Numbered from the stretch's first letter, positions 9,009-17,758 are shown. The stretch: 64,000 nt of DNA from Candidatus Aminicenantes bacterium UBA6228 (GCA_002441005.1 DJWO01000009.1:476571-540570), one strand, 5' to 3'. The notes: generated by a model from the letters alone, not told the origin. A program made the numbers and translations.

Positions 9009-10318
9009 CTGAGCTCAAATCCCAGGCCAAAATAAAATTCTCGCCTGCTAGCTAAGGTAAAATCGTCCAGGCCAACCACCAGATAAAAATTTTTGACCGG
9101 ATAAAGCCGGCCAAAGACCCGGAATTGAGGGCGCGGATCGCGGTTAAAATCAAAGCCTTCGGCCCCGATGGCCAGCCTGTTTTTCAGTACATACCAGTCA
9201 ACTCCAGCCCCAAAATTAGATTCGATGAGCCCGGCCCGGAAAGCCAGCGGACCGGCCTTAAAACCGCCCTGGAGCGAATAAACAAACTTATCCTGAAAAG
9301 GATCATGAGTCACCCCGGCCAGCAACAAGCCTCTATCTTTCCAGGTTAAACCTCCATAAAGAGACCCTTTGAACAAATCGCTCTCGCCATAATAACTGCC
9401 TTCCAGTCCCGCATTTGGTTTGATGGCTGAAATGGCCGAAGACAGGTTTTTGACTTCATTAATTGCACTTCTGGTTTCATCATAAAGAGAAGAGTCATTG
9501 ATCAGTTCGCCCACCGTTCCCTGGCCACTGTTAACTTTTTCCAGGGTCTGATTCAAAGTTTTTATAGTTTTACCCAGATTGGTCAGATCCTCTTTCAACT
9601 GGTCAAGATTCTCTTTCACCGCCGTTTTATTATCGCCGACCAGGCTCTGAATTTCAGCCAGAGTTTGTTCTATCTCTTCCGAGATGGAATCGATCTTAAG
9701 ATTCAGGTTATCAACCGCCCGGCCCGAGCCGGTGATAGTCTGATTAATCGCCGTTCGGTTTTCCTCAAGCAGAGAGTCGAGCTCGGCCGCTAAGGATTCA
9801 ATATGCTGAATACTCTTACTGATGTTCTGGCCAAGTTCCGGAGTTATAATTTTATTGATTGAACTGCTGATTTTTTTGACATCCTCGCCCATGGACATAA
9901 ATAATGTCCCCAGCTGGTCAAAACTGATCGGGGGCAGCGATTCCATGACCTCTCCACTCTCGTAATAAGTGTCTTCTTTACCGGGCATGATCTCGACATA
10001 TTTTTCTCCCAGAATCCCCATAGAAGATAGGCTGACTCTTGAGCCGCGGGGGATGCGAACCTGAGGATAAATTAGCATCCCGACCTTCGCCCGCCGACCA
10101 GCCAGAATAATATCTTTGACCTCCCCGATCTTGATGCCGGCCAGTTTGACCGAAGCTTTATTCTCCAGGCCTAAAGCCGAGTCAAACAGGGCAAAAACTT
10201 CATAGCCAGGTTTTTTAAATAAATCACGAACGTTACCGATGAAGATAATGGCTAAAGCCAGAATCATTAATAAGCCTGCCAGGAAGGTGCCAATTTTAAT
10301 TTCTCTTTTTGTTGCCAT
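9005..10318 (-). CDS. MlaD/Mce-family lipid transport protein with coiled coil and beta-rich C-terminus
   Basis: 437 residues from the ATG at 10318, which has GAGGAG seven bases upstream. An upstream TTG at 10342 would overlap mlaF and looks less likely. An N-terminal membrane anchor (about residues 8-30) is followed by one Mce domain (about 35-120; ALGLENKASVKLAGIKIGEV). A long coiled-coil-like helical stretch (about 135-295) comes next, then ~130 residues of alternating aromatic/polar strands ending in FGLGFELR. Mce proteins bind phospholipid and work with MlaE/MlaF between inner and outer membrane. The C-terminal strand pattern suggests an outer-membrane barrel or beta domain, which would be an unusual fusion. 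MlaB and MlaC are not visible nearby. Confidence 0.83.
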   Translation of the reverse strand: MATKREIKIGTFLAGLLMILALAIIFIGNVRDLFKKPGYEVFALFDSALGLENKASVKLAGIKIGEVKDIILAGRRAKVGMLIYPQVRIPRGSRVSLSSMGILGEKYVEIMPGKEDTYYESGEVMESLPPISFDQLGTLFMSMGEDVKKISSSINKIITPELGQNISKSIQHIESLAAELDSLLEENRTAINQTITGSGRAVDNLNLKIDSISEEIEQTLAEIQSLVGDNKTAVKENLDQLKEDLTNLGKTIKTLNQTLEKVNSGQGTVGELINDSSLYDETRSAINEVKNLSSAISAIKPNAGLEGSYYGESDLFKGSLYGGLTWKDRGLLLAGVTHDPFQDKFVYSLQGGFKAGPLAFRAGLIESNFGAGVDWYVLKNRLAIGAEGFDFNRDPRPQFRVFGRLYPVKNFYLVVGLDDFTLASRREFYFGLGFELR

Positions 10319-10328
10319 AATTTGCTCC

Positions 10329-11081
10329 TCACCATTCAGCAATTGGCCCGGTAGCCCGGCCGTTAATAAACTGTTGAACTACCGGATTAGGCGAACTTTT
10401 TATTTCCTGGGGGGAACCAACTTCGATAATCCTGCCATCATAAAGCATAGCGATCCGGTCGGCTACTTTATAAGTGCTGTTCATATCATGAGTAATTACG
10501 ATTGAGGTTACCTTTAAATCATTTTTTAATTGCAGAATCAAATTATTGATGGCATCAGCCCGGATTGGATCAAGACCGGTGGTTGGTTCATCATACAGAA
10601 TAATTTCCGGGCCATAGGCAATAGCCCTGGCCAGGCCGACCCTTTTTTTCATGCCTCCCGATAGCTCATAGGGAAGCAAATCACCAATTTCCCGCAGGCC
10701 GACCCTCTCCAGACTGGCCGTCACCACTTTTTCAATCTCCTCCTCGGACAGATACGTATGACGTCTGAGGCCAAAAGCCACATTTTCCTTAACTGTCAAA
10801 GAATCAAAAAGAGCCGAACCCTGGAAAAGCATGCCAAATTTCCGGCTCAGCTTCAGGATTTCTTTTTCAGTTAAGGAATTGGTCTGCTGCCCGTCAACGT
10901 AAATGTCGCCAGCGTCTGGCTTCATGATGCCGATGATATGTTTAAGCAGAACACTTTTGCCCGAGCCGCTCTGCCCGATAATGACCATGATTTCCCCGGC
11001 TTCGATTTCCAGGTCAACACCCCTGAGCACTTCTTTCTGGCCAAAGGACTTAAACAGGTTCTCAATTTTAATTTTGGTCAT
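10329..11081 (-). CDS. mlaF: Mla-type phospholipid ABC transporter ATP-binding protein
   Basis: 250 residues. Walker A GQSGSGKS is at residues 36-43, the signature is ELSGGMKKRVGLARA, and Walker B is EIILYDEPTTGLDP. The LSGGMKKR variant is typical of the MlaF/Ttg2A group. It powers MlaE for phospholipid (or other lipid) movement across the periplasm. It lies 9 bases downstream of mlaE and 10 bases upstream of the Mce gene, giving an E-F-D order. Confidence 0.9.
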   Translation of the reverse strand: MTKIKIENLFKSFGQKEVLRGVDLEIEAGEIMVIIGQSGSGKSVLLKHIIGIMKPDAGDIYVDGQQTNSLTEKEILKLSRKFGMLFQGSALFDSLTVKENVAFGLRRHTYLSEEEIEKVVTASLERVGLREIGDLLPYELSGGMKKRVGLARAIAYGPEIILYDEPTTGLDPIRADAINNLILQLKNDLKVTSIVITHDMNSTYKVADRIAMLYDGRIIEVGSPQEIKSSPNPVVQQFINGRATGPIAEW

Positions 11082-11090
11082 GTTCTTTGA

Positions 11091-11900
11091 TCACAGAGTG
11101 GCCGGCAGAATTTTACTTATAAAGAAATTGATGATCAGGATGGAAATACTGGACACCACCACCGATTTAGTTGTCGCCCGTCCCACGCCTTCCGCCCCGC
11201 CTTCGGTCGTCAGGCCCTGCCAGCAGCCGATAATGGCGATGATCAGGCCAAAGACCAGCGCCTTGATGACTCCGACCGAGATATCCCACAGCTGAAAATA
11301 TTTAAGGGTCAGATTAACATAGAGAGTATGGTTAACATGCATGAGCAGAACATTATAAGCATAGGCCCCGAAAATCCCGATAAAATCGCCGTAAATGGTC
11401 AAAGCCGGAACCATAATCAAACTGGCCAGAGTCCGCGGGACCACCAGATAATTAACCGGATTAGCCCCGAGACTGACCAGAGCATCGATTTGCTCGGTAA
11501 TCTTCATGGTACCAATCTCGGCGGCCATCGACGAGCCAACCCGGCCGGCGACCATCAACCCGACCAGAATCGGGATTAACTCCCGGCTCAGGCCAACAGC
11601 AATAATCGAACCGGTTTGAGCTTCTGAGCCAGGGCCGATATAGCGATGAAAGCCAAGGTAAGCCTGCAGGCCAAAAACCAGCCCGCCAAAAGCGGCGGTT
11701 AAAGCCACGACCACCAGTGAATTTACTCCAACTTCTTCCAATTGCTGGACAAAAATGGCTTTTTCAAAAGGCTTTTGGAATAAGCCTCGAAAAGCCCGGG
11801 CAGCCAGGTCGAAGACTTGAGCCAGCTCGGAAAAAAATTGATAGAGCGGTCTCTCCTGGAACTGACTCTTTATTTTGTTTTCGATTGATTCAGCTTTCAT
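11091..11900 (-). CDS. mlaE: Mla-type phospholipid ABC transporter permease
   Basis: 269 residues from the ATG at 11900, which overlaps the dnaB stop by 11 bases. A second ATG at 11942 would add 14 residues and a larger overlap; neither has a strong ribosome site, so the start is uncertain. Five or six hydrophobic segments are visible. Motifs typical of MlaE/YrbE are VGLSRELIPILVGLMVAGRVGSS, AEIGTMKITEQIDAL and VVPRTLASLIMVP. It is the membrane subunit of the lipid transporter with MlaF and the Mce protein. It is tied to dnaB by overlap. Confidence 0.9.
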   Translation of the reverse strand: MKAESIENKIKSQFQERPLYQFFSELAQVFDLAARAFRGLFQKPFEKAIFVQQLEEVGVNSLVVVALTAAFGGLVFGLQAYLGFHRYIGPGSEAQTGSIIAVGLSRELIPILVGLMVAGRVGSSMAAEIGTMKITEQIDALVSLGANPVNYLVVPRTLASLIMVPALTIYGDFIGIFGAYAYNVLLMHVNHTLYVNLTLKYFQLWDISVGVIKALVFGLIIAIIGCWQGLTTEGGAEGVGRATTKSVVVSSISILIINFFISKILPATL

Positions 11901-13254
11901 TCTCTGCCTGATAAGTGAAATCCCTATTGACAAACCTGGCATATTCCTTCAGGAAAACGAGCGAGGCCATGCCCAGCGGCCCGTTTCTTTGCTTGGCCAC
12001 ATTAACTTCAGCTATTCCCTTAACGGCCTCGTCATCAGGGTGGTAATAATCATGGCGATAAATAAAAATCACCACGTCTGCATCCTGCTCGATGGCTCCT
12101 GACTCGCGGAGATCAGACAGAACTGGCTTGGGCTCTTTCCGCAGTTTTTCCGGTGCCCGGCTCAGCTGGGAAATTCCGACCACCGGGATCTGGAGTTCCT
12201 TGGCCAGTTCTTTTAAGGATCTGGAAATAAATGACATTTCCTGGTTGCGGTTTTCGAACCGGCCGCCAGTTCGCATCAGCTGCATATAATCAACAAAGAC
12301 AATATCGAGGTGCCCTTCCAATTTTAACCGCCGGCACTTGGCTTTCATTTCCATCACGGTCAGAGCGGCTGATTCATCTATGTAGATCCTGGCCTGCGAC
12401 AGGGTTTCACCAGCCAGACGCAACCGTTCAAATTCCCGGTCACTGATCGAGCCAGACCTGGCTTTCCTTAAATTGACCTGGGCTTCGGCGCACAGCAGGC
12501 GCATAGCCACCTGTTCCTTTGACATTTCAATTGAAAAAAAGCCAGCCTGATAATCGGTCTGCAGGCCAATATATTGAGTCATATTCAGGGCTAAAGCCGT
12601 CTTACCCATTGAGGGTCTGGCCGCGACTACAATAAATTCGGAGGGGTGAAAACCGGCGGTCAAAGTATCCAGATCGATAAAGCCAGAGGGCACCCCGGTC
12701 ACCGCCTCCTTTCTGTCGGCTAATTGCCGGATAGTCTCCAGCATCGAACCGGTCAGCGACCCCAGAGGTATAAAGCCGGGCCTGATTTTTTCTTCAGCAA
12801 TTTCGACAATCGACTGCTGGGCTTCGCTGATCAGGGTATCCGGATCAACTTGCTGTTCATAAGAATCATTAATAATCCTGGAAGAAGATAAGATTAGCTT
12901 CCGCAGCAGAGATTTTTCTTTGATGATTTGGGCATGGTAGCTAATATTTAAGCTTCTTGGTACTCCATCCATGAGAGAGGCCAGATAGGCAGACCCACCG
13001 ACCTCCTCCAGGTGGCCGGCTTTGTGCAGCTCTTCGCTTAAAGTTAAAAGATCTATAGGCTGGCCTTTATCCATGAGGCCGATCATAGCTTCCAGGATCA
13101 GGCGGTGGTTGTCCTTGTAGAAATCTTCCAGGGTTAAAGAACTTAGAACAACATTCAAATGGGCATTATTAACGAGAATTCCCCCCAGCACAGTCTTTTC
13201 CGCTTCCAGGCTATGGGGAGGAGTTTTCTTGAGGACGGTTAAATCGACTTCCAT
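11890..13254 (-). CDS. dnaB: Replicative DNA helicase DnaB
   Basis: 454 residues. The N-terminal helical domain (HSLEAEKTVLGGIL) is followed by a hinge and a RecA-like motor. The motor carries Walker A ARPSMGKTALALN, Walker B IVFVDYMQLM and the arginine-finger region near ESGAIEQDADVVIFIYR. It unwinds DNA ahead of the replisome. No intein is present and the length is normal. It lies downstream of rplI in the common rpsF-rpsR-rplI-dnaB arrangement. Confidence 0.96.
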   Translation of the reverse strand: MEVDLTVLKKTPPHSLEAEKTVLGGILVNNAHLNVVLSSLTLEDFYKDNHRLILEAMIGLMDKGQPIDLLTLSEELHKAGHLEEVGGSAYLASLMDGVPRSLNISYHAQIIKEKSLLRKLILSSSRIINDSYEQQVDPDTLISEAQQSIVEIAEEKIRPGFIPLGSLTGSMLETIRQLADRKEAVTGVPSGFIDLDTLTAGFHPSEFIVVAARPSMGKTALALNMTQYIGLQTDYQAGFFSIEMSKEQVAMRLLCAEAQVNLRKARSGSISDREFERLRLAGETLSQARIYIDESAALTVMEMKAKCRRLKLEGHLDIVFVDYMQLMRTGGRFENRNQEMSFISRSLKELAKELQIPVVGISQLSRAPEKLRKEPKPVLSDLRESGAIEQDADVVIFIYRHDYYHPDDEAVKGIAEVNVAKQRNGPLGMASLVFLKEYARFVNRDFTYQAENES

Positions 13255-13339
13255 CTTTTTTCTCTTTTCTGAATATTCTCGTCCTTTAATCTATCTATAA
13301 ATTAAAGAGACGAAATATCAGTTGCGCCCGTTCTCAAGC

Positions 13340-13828
13340 TCAGCTATTTTTTGGGCCGTCAACAGCTGGCCCCGGAGCGGCTGTTTCTTCTTTGCTGACC
13401 GTGATTTTTATTTCGGCCCGCTCGTCGTGATAGACTTTGACGGGAACAGTGAAAGTCCCCAGCCGTTTAATTGGTTCATCCAGCATAATCTTTTTCTTAT
13501 CTACATCGAAACCCAGCCTGGCCAGCTCATCCTGGATATCAGCAGATGAGACCGAGCCAAAAATGATATCTTTTTCACTCGAGCGTCGGCTGATTTGCAA
13601 ATGGACCTCATTGAGCTTTTTAATCATTTCCTCGTAAGTCAGCCTTTCTTTCTCTTCTTTCTTTTTAAGAGCCTTCTGCCTCATTTCTACCATTTTTATA
13701 TTGCTGGGAGTGACCTCCATGGCTAACTGGCGCGGGATAAGATAATTACGGGCAAAACCGGGAGCAACATTCAGGACATCGCCCTTTTTCCCGACCTTTT
13801 CGACACTCTCTAAGAGAATTACTTTCAT
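13340..13828 (-). CDS. rplI: 50S ribosomal protein L9
   Basis: 162 residues from the ATG at 13828 (MKVILLESVEKVGKKG), which has AAGGAG upstream. The seven extra residues from an earlier start are not family-like. The N-terminal rRNA-binding domain and long linker helix (KALKKKEEKERLTYEEMIKK) are clear. The C-terminal domain carries a short Ala/Pro-rich tail (EETAAPGPAVDGP). It is a bL9 stabiliser of the L1-stalk region, third in the rpsF-rpsR-rplI group. Confidence 0.95.
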   Translation of the reverse strand: MKVILLESVEKVGKKGDVLNVAPGFARNYLIPRQLAMEVTPSNIKMVEMRQKALKKKEEKERLTYEEMIKKLNEVHLQISRRSSEKDIIFGSVSSADIQDELARLGFDVDKKKIMLDEPIKRLGTFTVPVKVYHDERAEIKITVSKEETAAPGPAVDGPKNS

Positions 13829-13845
13829 CAGGTGTCTCCTTGGCT

Positions 13846-14112
13846 TCAATCTTCAACGAAGGGCAGCAGCGCCATGATTCTGGCTCTTTTGACGGCCCGG
13901 GCCAGTTTTCTCTGGTGATAGGCGCAGGTCCCCGTTATTCTTCTCGGGGCGATTTTCCCCCGGTCGGGAATGTAACGGTGCAGAATATCAATAGACTTAT
14001 AGTCTATCTCATTAATATTCCGTTCACAAAACCGGCAGACTTTTCTCTTCGGAGGAAAAAACTTCCGTCCCGGCTGCCTGTCAGTCTTTTCTCGTTCCTC
14101 TCTGATAGCCAT
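13846..14112 (-). CDS. rpsR: 30S ribosomal protein S18
   Basis: 88 residues from the ATG at 14112. Its Shine-Dalgarno sequence (GAGGAGG) is embedded in the last codons of rpsF. The earlier in-frame ATG at 14133 would overlap rpsF and is less likely. The core KVCRFCERNINEIDYKSID...ITGTCAYHQRKLARAVKRAR is typical of S18. Three visible cysteines (CRFC, then C before AYHQR) suggest a zinc-binding form. It pairs with S6 on the platform of the small subunit. Confidence 0.95.
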   Translation of the reverse strand: MAIREEREKTDRQPGRKFFPPKRKVCRFCERNINEIDYKSIDILHRYIPDRGKIAPRRITGTCAYHQRKLARAVKRARIMALLPFVED

Positions 14113-14113
14113 C

Positions 14114-14497
14114 TTACTTTCCCTCCTCATCATTTTGCTCTGGAGCAGCAGGCGCTGGAGCCGGGGCTGGCTCTAAGGTCTTCTCTTTTTTCTTACCTTG
14201 TTTCAGTTCGCCAGGACTTTTCCTGACCGTCATAAATCTCAGAATTGGATCAGTTTGTTTGAACTTTCTTTCCAGTTCGGCCGGCACAACCGGCGTGCCC
14301 TCATAATTAAAAAACACGTAGAAGCCTTCCTGGTATCTTTTAATCGGATAGGCCAGCTTGCGTTTCCCCCAGAGATCCTGCCTGATCATCCGGCCTTTTT
14401 TGGCTGAAACGACTTCAGCCATTTGAACAATCAGAGCTGAAGTTTCCTCTTCAGACAGGTTGGGGGCAATTATAAAGCCTGTTTCATACTGATTCAT
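14114..14497 (-). CDS. rpsF: 30S ribosomal protein S6
   Basis: 127 residues. The S6 fold motifs YETGFIIAPNLSEEE, DLWGKRKLAYPIKRYQEGFYVFFNYE and DPILRFMTVR are clear. A Lys then Ala/Pro/Glu-rich tail (residues ~105-127) extends past the core. The ATG at 14497 follows GGGAGGATAAG. It is the first gene of the S6-S18-L9 group, 70 bases downstream of pth, with a 10-bp hairpin in the intervening leader (14521-14544). Confidence 0.95.
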   Translation of the reverse strand: MNQYETGFIIAPNLSEEETSALIVQMAEVVSAKKGRMIRQDLWGKRKLAYPIKRYQEGFYVFFNYEGTPVVPAELERKFKQTDPILRFMTVRKSPGELKQGKKKEKTLEPAPAPAPAAPEQNDEEGK

Positions 14498-14520
14498 CTT
14501 ATCCTCCCTGTGGATTAACA

Positions 14521-14544
14521 GCCCCTTCGCCTGGGCGAAGAAGC
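14521..14544 (-). promoter_or_regulatory. Hairpin in the rpsF leader
   Basis: On the minus strand, two 10-base arms (two G-U pairs allowed) enclose a CCAG tetraloop. It ends 23 bases upstream of the rpsF start. Leaders of rpsF-rpsR operons in many bacteria carry an S6:S18-binding autoregulatory structure. This hairpin is in the right place, but I could not confirm the conserved bulge of that motif. It could also be an attenuator. Confidence 0.4.
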
Positions 14545-14567
14545 AAGGAGCAAGGTCATATTGTAAA

Positions 14568-15152
14568 CTATTTTTCTAAAAAATCAACCTGGCGGCAGTT
14601 AAAAGTGTTCATGGCTTCAGCCAGCCGGCCGGAAATGATCAGATCTACAGCCTGGCAGGCTTTGTCGACTGCCTGTTTTATTTTTATTTTTTCTTCTTCC
14701 GAAAAGCGGGCCAGCACATACTCAGCTGCCTCGTTTCCCTCAGGCTTGGGCCCGATCCCAAGTCTGATTCGCGGAAAAGATGTTGTGCCTATAGCCTCAA
14801 CAATAGATTTCATTCCTTTATGACTGCCAGGGCTGCCCTGTGGCCTTATTCTGATTTCACCCAGCGGAAGATCCAGGTCATCATAGATGACCAGCAGGTT
14901 TTCTGGTCTGACCTTATAAGAAGCCAGCAGCGACTTGACTGCCAGGCCGCTAAGATTCATGAACGTTTGAGGCAAGGCCAGGATGACCCTTGTCCGCCCA
15001 CGCCTGGTCTCAGCTAAGCGAGAACTGCCAGCGCGCTGATCCAGTTTCAGACCCCATCTTTGACTGAGGCTCTGCCCGACCATAAAGCCAGCGTTGTGCC
15101 GTGTGCCCGAGTATTCAGAGCCAGGATTACCCAGCCCAACGACCAGCCACAC
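14568..15152 (-). CDS. pth: Peptidyl-tRNA hydrolase
   Basis: 194 residues. It releases tRNA from stalled peptidyl-tRNA. The substrate residue N9 and catalytic H19 lie in GLGNPGSEYSGTRHNAGF. YDDLDLPLG and GSHKGMKSI are the other conserved blocks. It starts with GTG at 15152 behind AAGGAG. The stop of rplY is four bases upstream; the rplY-pth pairing is common. Confidence 0.95.
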   Translation of the reverse strand: MWLVVGLGNPGSEYSGTRHNAGFMVGQSLSQRWGLKLDQRAGSSRLAETRRGRTRVILALPQTFMNLSGLAVKSLLASYKVRPENLLVIYDDLDLPLGEIRIRPQGSPGSHKGMKSIVEAIGTTSFPRIRLGIGPKPEGNEAAEYVLARFSEEEKIKIKQAVDKACQAVDLIISGRLAEAMNTFNCRQVDFLEK

Positions 15153-15155
15153 TTA

Positions 15156-15824
15156 CTACTCCTTGGCTTGTTCTTCTTCTTCTTCTTTCTTGCGTTCTTT
15201 CCTGATGAGCTCCGGCTCTTTCATTTCGGCCCCTTCAATTACTTCTTCAGCTGGGGCTGGAGCCGCTTCCTCCGCTACGCTGCTGATGACGGCAATAGCG
15301 GCATTGGGATCAGCATTGACTTTGAGACCAGCCGGGAGAACCAGGTTCTGAACTTTAAAGGACTGATGAATATGAAGATTACTGATATCAATTTTAATTG
15401 ATTCGGGAATCTCCCTGGGCAAGCATTCCACGTCGAGTTCACGCAGTAAAAAGTCAACGACACCGCCTTCGGTTTTGACTCCCACTGGTTCTCCTACCAG
15501 TTCGATCGGAACTGAGACTCTGACCGGTTTATCCATAGAGATTTCAATCAGATCAAGATGAGTTAATTCGTCAGTCACCGGGTTGATCTGAACATCTTTA
15601 AGCATCACATCTTTTTCTGCAGAACCCACTGCTAGCCGGAAAATAGTATTTTCGCCAGTTTCTGATTTAAGAATTTCTATGATGTCCTTTTTTTGGAGAG
15701 TCAAGGGCTGGCTGGCTGTTTGCCCGCCATAAAGAACAGCCGGGACCAAGCCTTGTTTTCTCAGGCGGCCAGCAGCATTTTTTCCGGTCTTCTGTCTTGT
15801 TTCAGCCTTAATGACCAATGTCAT
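15156..15824 (-). CDS. rplY: 50S ribosomal protein L25 (general stress protein CTC type)
   Basis: 222 residues from the ATG at 15824, which has GAGGAGG upstream (an earlier in-frame start would overlap prs). The N-terminal 5S-rRNA-binding domain (TGKNAAGRLRKQGLVPAVLYGG) is followed by the beta-rich TL5 domain. The last ~40 residues are a highly charged Ala/Pro/Glu/Lys tail. It binds 5S rRNA in the large subunit. It lies 14 bases downstream of prs. Confidence 0.93.
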   Translation of the reverse strand: MTLVIKAETRQKTGKNAAGRLRKQGLVPAVLYGGQTASQPLTLQKKDIIEILKSETGENTIFRLAVGSAEKDVMLKDVQINPVTDELTHLDLIEISMDKPVRVSVPIELVGEPVGVKTEGGVVDFLLRELDVECLPREIPESIKIDISNLHIHQSFKVQNLVLPAGLKVNADPNAAIAVISSVAEEAAPAPAEEVIEGAEMKEPELIRKERKKEEEEEQAKE

Positions 15825-15837
15825 GTTTTCCTCCTCA

Positions 15838-16770
15838 TTAGGCAAATAGAGAGCTAACCGAGCTACCCTCATTTATTCTTCTGATCGCTTCGCCAAAAAG
15901 CTCAGCTACCGATAAAACTTCAAATTTTGAATCCTGGCCGGCTTCGGCCTTGAGAGGAATGGTGTCAGTGACATAGACCTTTTCCAGACCGGAGGCTTTA
16001 ATCCTGGTCACGGCCGGTGCGGATAACACCGGATGGGTACAGGCGGCTAAAACCTGCCTGGCTCCTTCTTGTTTAAGCACATCCACTCCCAGGGTCAGAG
16101 TTCCGGCTGTATCCACCATGTCGTCAAAAATCAGGACGTTCTGATCACTGACATCTCCAATGACATGAAGGACCTGAGCTACATTGGGAGCAGGCCTCCT
16201 TTTGTCAATGATAGCTAGACGGGCATTCAGCCTCTGGGCGAAAACCCTGGCCCGGCCAACCCCTCCTGCATCCGGTGAGACCACGGTCAGATTATCAAGT
16301 TGCAAACTCTTGACATGCCCGGCAATGACCGGAGCAGCCATCAGGTTATCAACCGGGATGGAGAAAAACCCCTGAATCTGAGGCGAATGAAGGTCCATGG
16401 TTAAAACCCGGTTGGCCCCAGCTGTTTCCAGCAGGTCCGCCATGAGACGGGCGGAGATCGGTACCCGGGGCCGGTCCTTCCAGTCCTGGCGGGCATAGGC
16501 AAAATAGGGGATAACGGCGGTGATTCTGCCGGCTGAGGCCCGCTTAAAAGCATCCAGCATCAGGAATAATTCCATCAGATGAAAATTGGCATCATGGCTG
16601 CCTGACTGAATAACAAAAACATCCTCGCCCCGCACATTCTCATCAATGTAAAAGTGGATTTCCCCATCAGCGAACTGTTCAAGAACTGACCTGCCCAGCT
16701 CAAGATTTAAATAGCGGGCAATGTTTTGAGCCAGTTGCGGATTCGAACTGCCAGAAAAAACCTTTAACAT
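15838..16770 (-). CDS. prs: Ribose-phosphate pyrophosphokinase
   Basis: 310 residues. It makes PRPP from ribose 5-phosphate and ATP for nucleotide, His and Trp synthesis. Motifs: VIPYFAYARQDWK, the metal-binding DLHSPQIQGFF, VVSPDAGGVGRA and the PRPP loop IFDDMVDTAGTL. The ATG at 16770 follows AAAGGAAAG. It lies just downstream of tRNA-Gln and ispE; lolB-ispE-prs is a widely conserved order. Confidence 0.96.
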   Translation of the reverse strand: MLKVFSGSSNPQLAQNIARYLNLELGRSVLEQFADGEIHFYIDENVRGEDVFVIQSGSHDANFHLMELFLMLDAFKRASAGRITAVIPYFAYARQDWKDRPRVPISARLMADLLETAGANRVLTMDLHSPQIQGFFSIPVDNLMAAPVIAGHVKSLQLDNLTVVSPDAGGVGRARVFAQRLNARLAIIDKRRPAPNVAQVLHVIGDVSDQNVLIFDDMVDTAGTLTLGVDVLKQEGARQVLAACTHPVLSAPAVTRIKASGLEKVYVTDTIPLKAEAGQDSKFEVLSVAELFGEAIRRINEGSSVSSLFA

Positions 16771-16801
16771 CTTTCTTTCCTTTACCGCGGTTTCATCAAA
16801 G

Positions 16802-16874
16802 CTGGGGCGGGAGGACTCGAACCTCCAAATGACGGATCCAAAGTCCGTTGCCTTACCAGTTTGGCTACGCCCCA
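16802..16874 (-). tRNA. tRNA-Gln (anticodon UUG)
   Basis: The minus strand folds into a full cloverleaf. The acceptor arm TGGGGCG pairs with CGCCCCA. The anticodon stem ACGGA/TCCGT encloses the loop CTTTGGA, giving anticodon TTG at 16841-16839. The T arm reads GGAGGTTCGAGTCCTCC. The discriminator base is G and CCA is not encoded. Its first ten bases overlap the 3' end of ispE, including the ispE stop codon. Confidence 0.95.
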
Positions 16875-17758
16875 GTCAGGAACCTTTCCTTATATTGCTC
16901 GCGCCCGACTGTTTCCGCCAGGATAACTTTATATCTGGCTTTAAATTTGTCCGCAGCTTTTTCGGCCTGCTGCTTATCACCAAAAAATCCGTAGATGGCC
17001 GAACCGGAACCGGTCATCATAGACAACCCTGCTCCGCTCTGCATCATCTCCTGTTTAATCTCAGCTAACTGCGGATATATTTTAAAGGCAACGAGTTCTA
17101 AATCATTCTTCAGTTGACGGAATAAGGACCTATCCTGCCTGGTCAAAAACTGAATAATTTTACTTTCTTTGCTACTTGAAGTCAAGGACGGCGAGATGGC
17201 ATCATACTCCTTAAAAACCCGGCTGGTCGACAGGGTAAAGTCAGGGATAACCAGGACCAGCCAGCCGGCCAGCAGGCCAGGTAAAGGTTCTAACCGGTCT
17301 CCCCGGCCAGCCCCGAAGCATAATCCTCCATAAAAGAAAAAGGGGACATCGGCTCCAATTGAGGCTCCCAGCTTAAGTAACTGCCCGGCCGGGAGCTTAA
17401 GATCCCATAAGCGGTTTAAAACCAACAGCGTTACGGCCGCATTACTGCTACCGCCAGCCAGCCCGCGACCCGGAGGTATGATTTTTTTTACTTCAATCTC
17501 TACCCCCTGCTGACTGCCTGTCTCCTGCTTCAGGGTCAAAGCCGCCCGGTAAATCAGGTTACTTTCATCCCAGCCGATAGCGGAGAGATCCCCGCTCAAC
17601 CTAATTTTATTCTCTATCCTTAGCCTGAAAACCAGCCAGTCACTAAGATTAATTGTCTGAAAAAGAGTCCGCAACTCATGATAACCGTCTGGCCGAAGCC
17701 CGGTTATTTCCAGCCCGAAATTTATTTTGGCCAGGGACAAGGTTTCTATTTTTTCCAT
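16865..17758 (-). CDS. ispE: 4-diphosphocytidyl-2-C-methyl-D-erythritol kinase
   Basis: 297 residues, a GHMP kinase of the MEP pathway. The ATP loop is GRGLAGGSSNAAV. The N-terminal AKINFGLEITGLRPDGYHEL and the C-terminal MMTGSGSAIYGFF motifs match IspE. The ATG at 17758 overlaps the end of the lolB-like gene by 13 bases. The TAG stop (16867-16865) lies inside tRNA-Gln, so the last codons double as tRNA acceptor sequence. Confidence 0.95.
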   Translation of the reverse strand: MEKIETLSLAKINFGLEITGLRPDGYHELRTLFQTINLSDWLVFRLRIENKIRLSGDLSAIGWDESNLIYRAALTLKQETGSQQGVEIEVKKIIPPGRGLAGGSSNAAVTLLVLNRLWDLKLPAGQLLKLGASIGADVPFFFYGGLCFGAGRGDRLEPLPGLLAGWLVLVIPDFTLSTSRVFKEYDAISPSLTSSSKESKIIQFLTRQDRSLFRQLKNDLELVAFKIYPQLAEIKQEMMQSGAGLSMMTGSGSAIYGFFGDKQQAEKAADKFKARYKVILAETVGREQYKERFLTGA

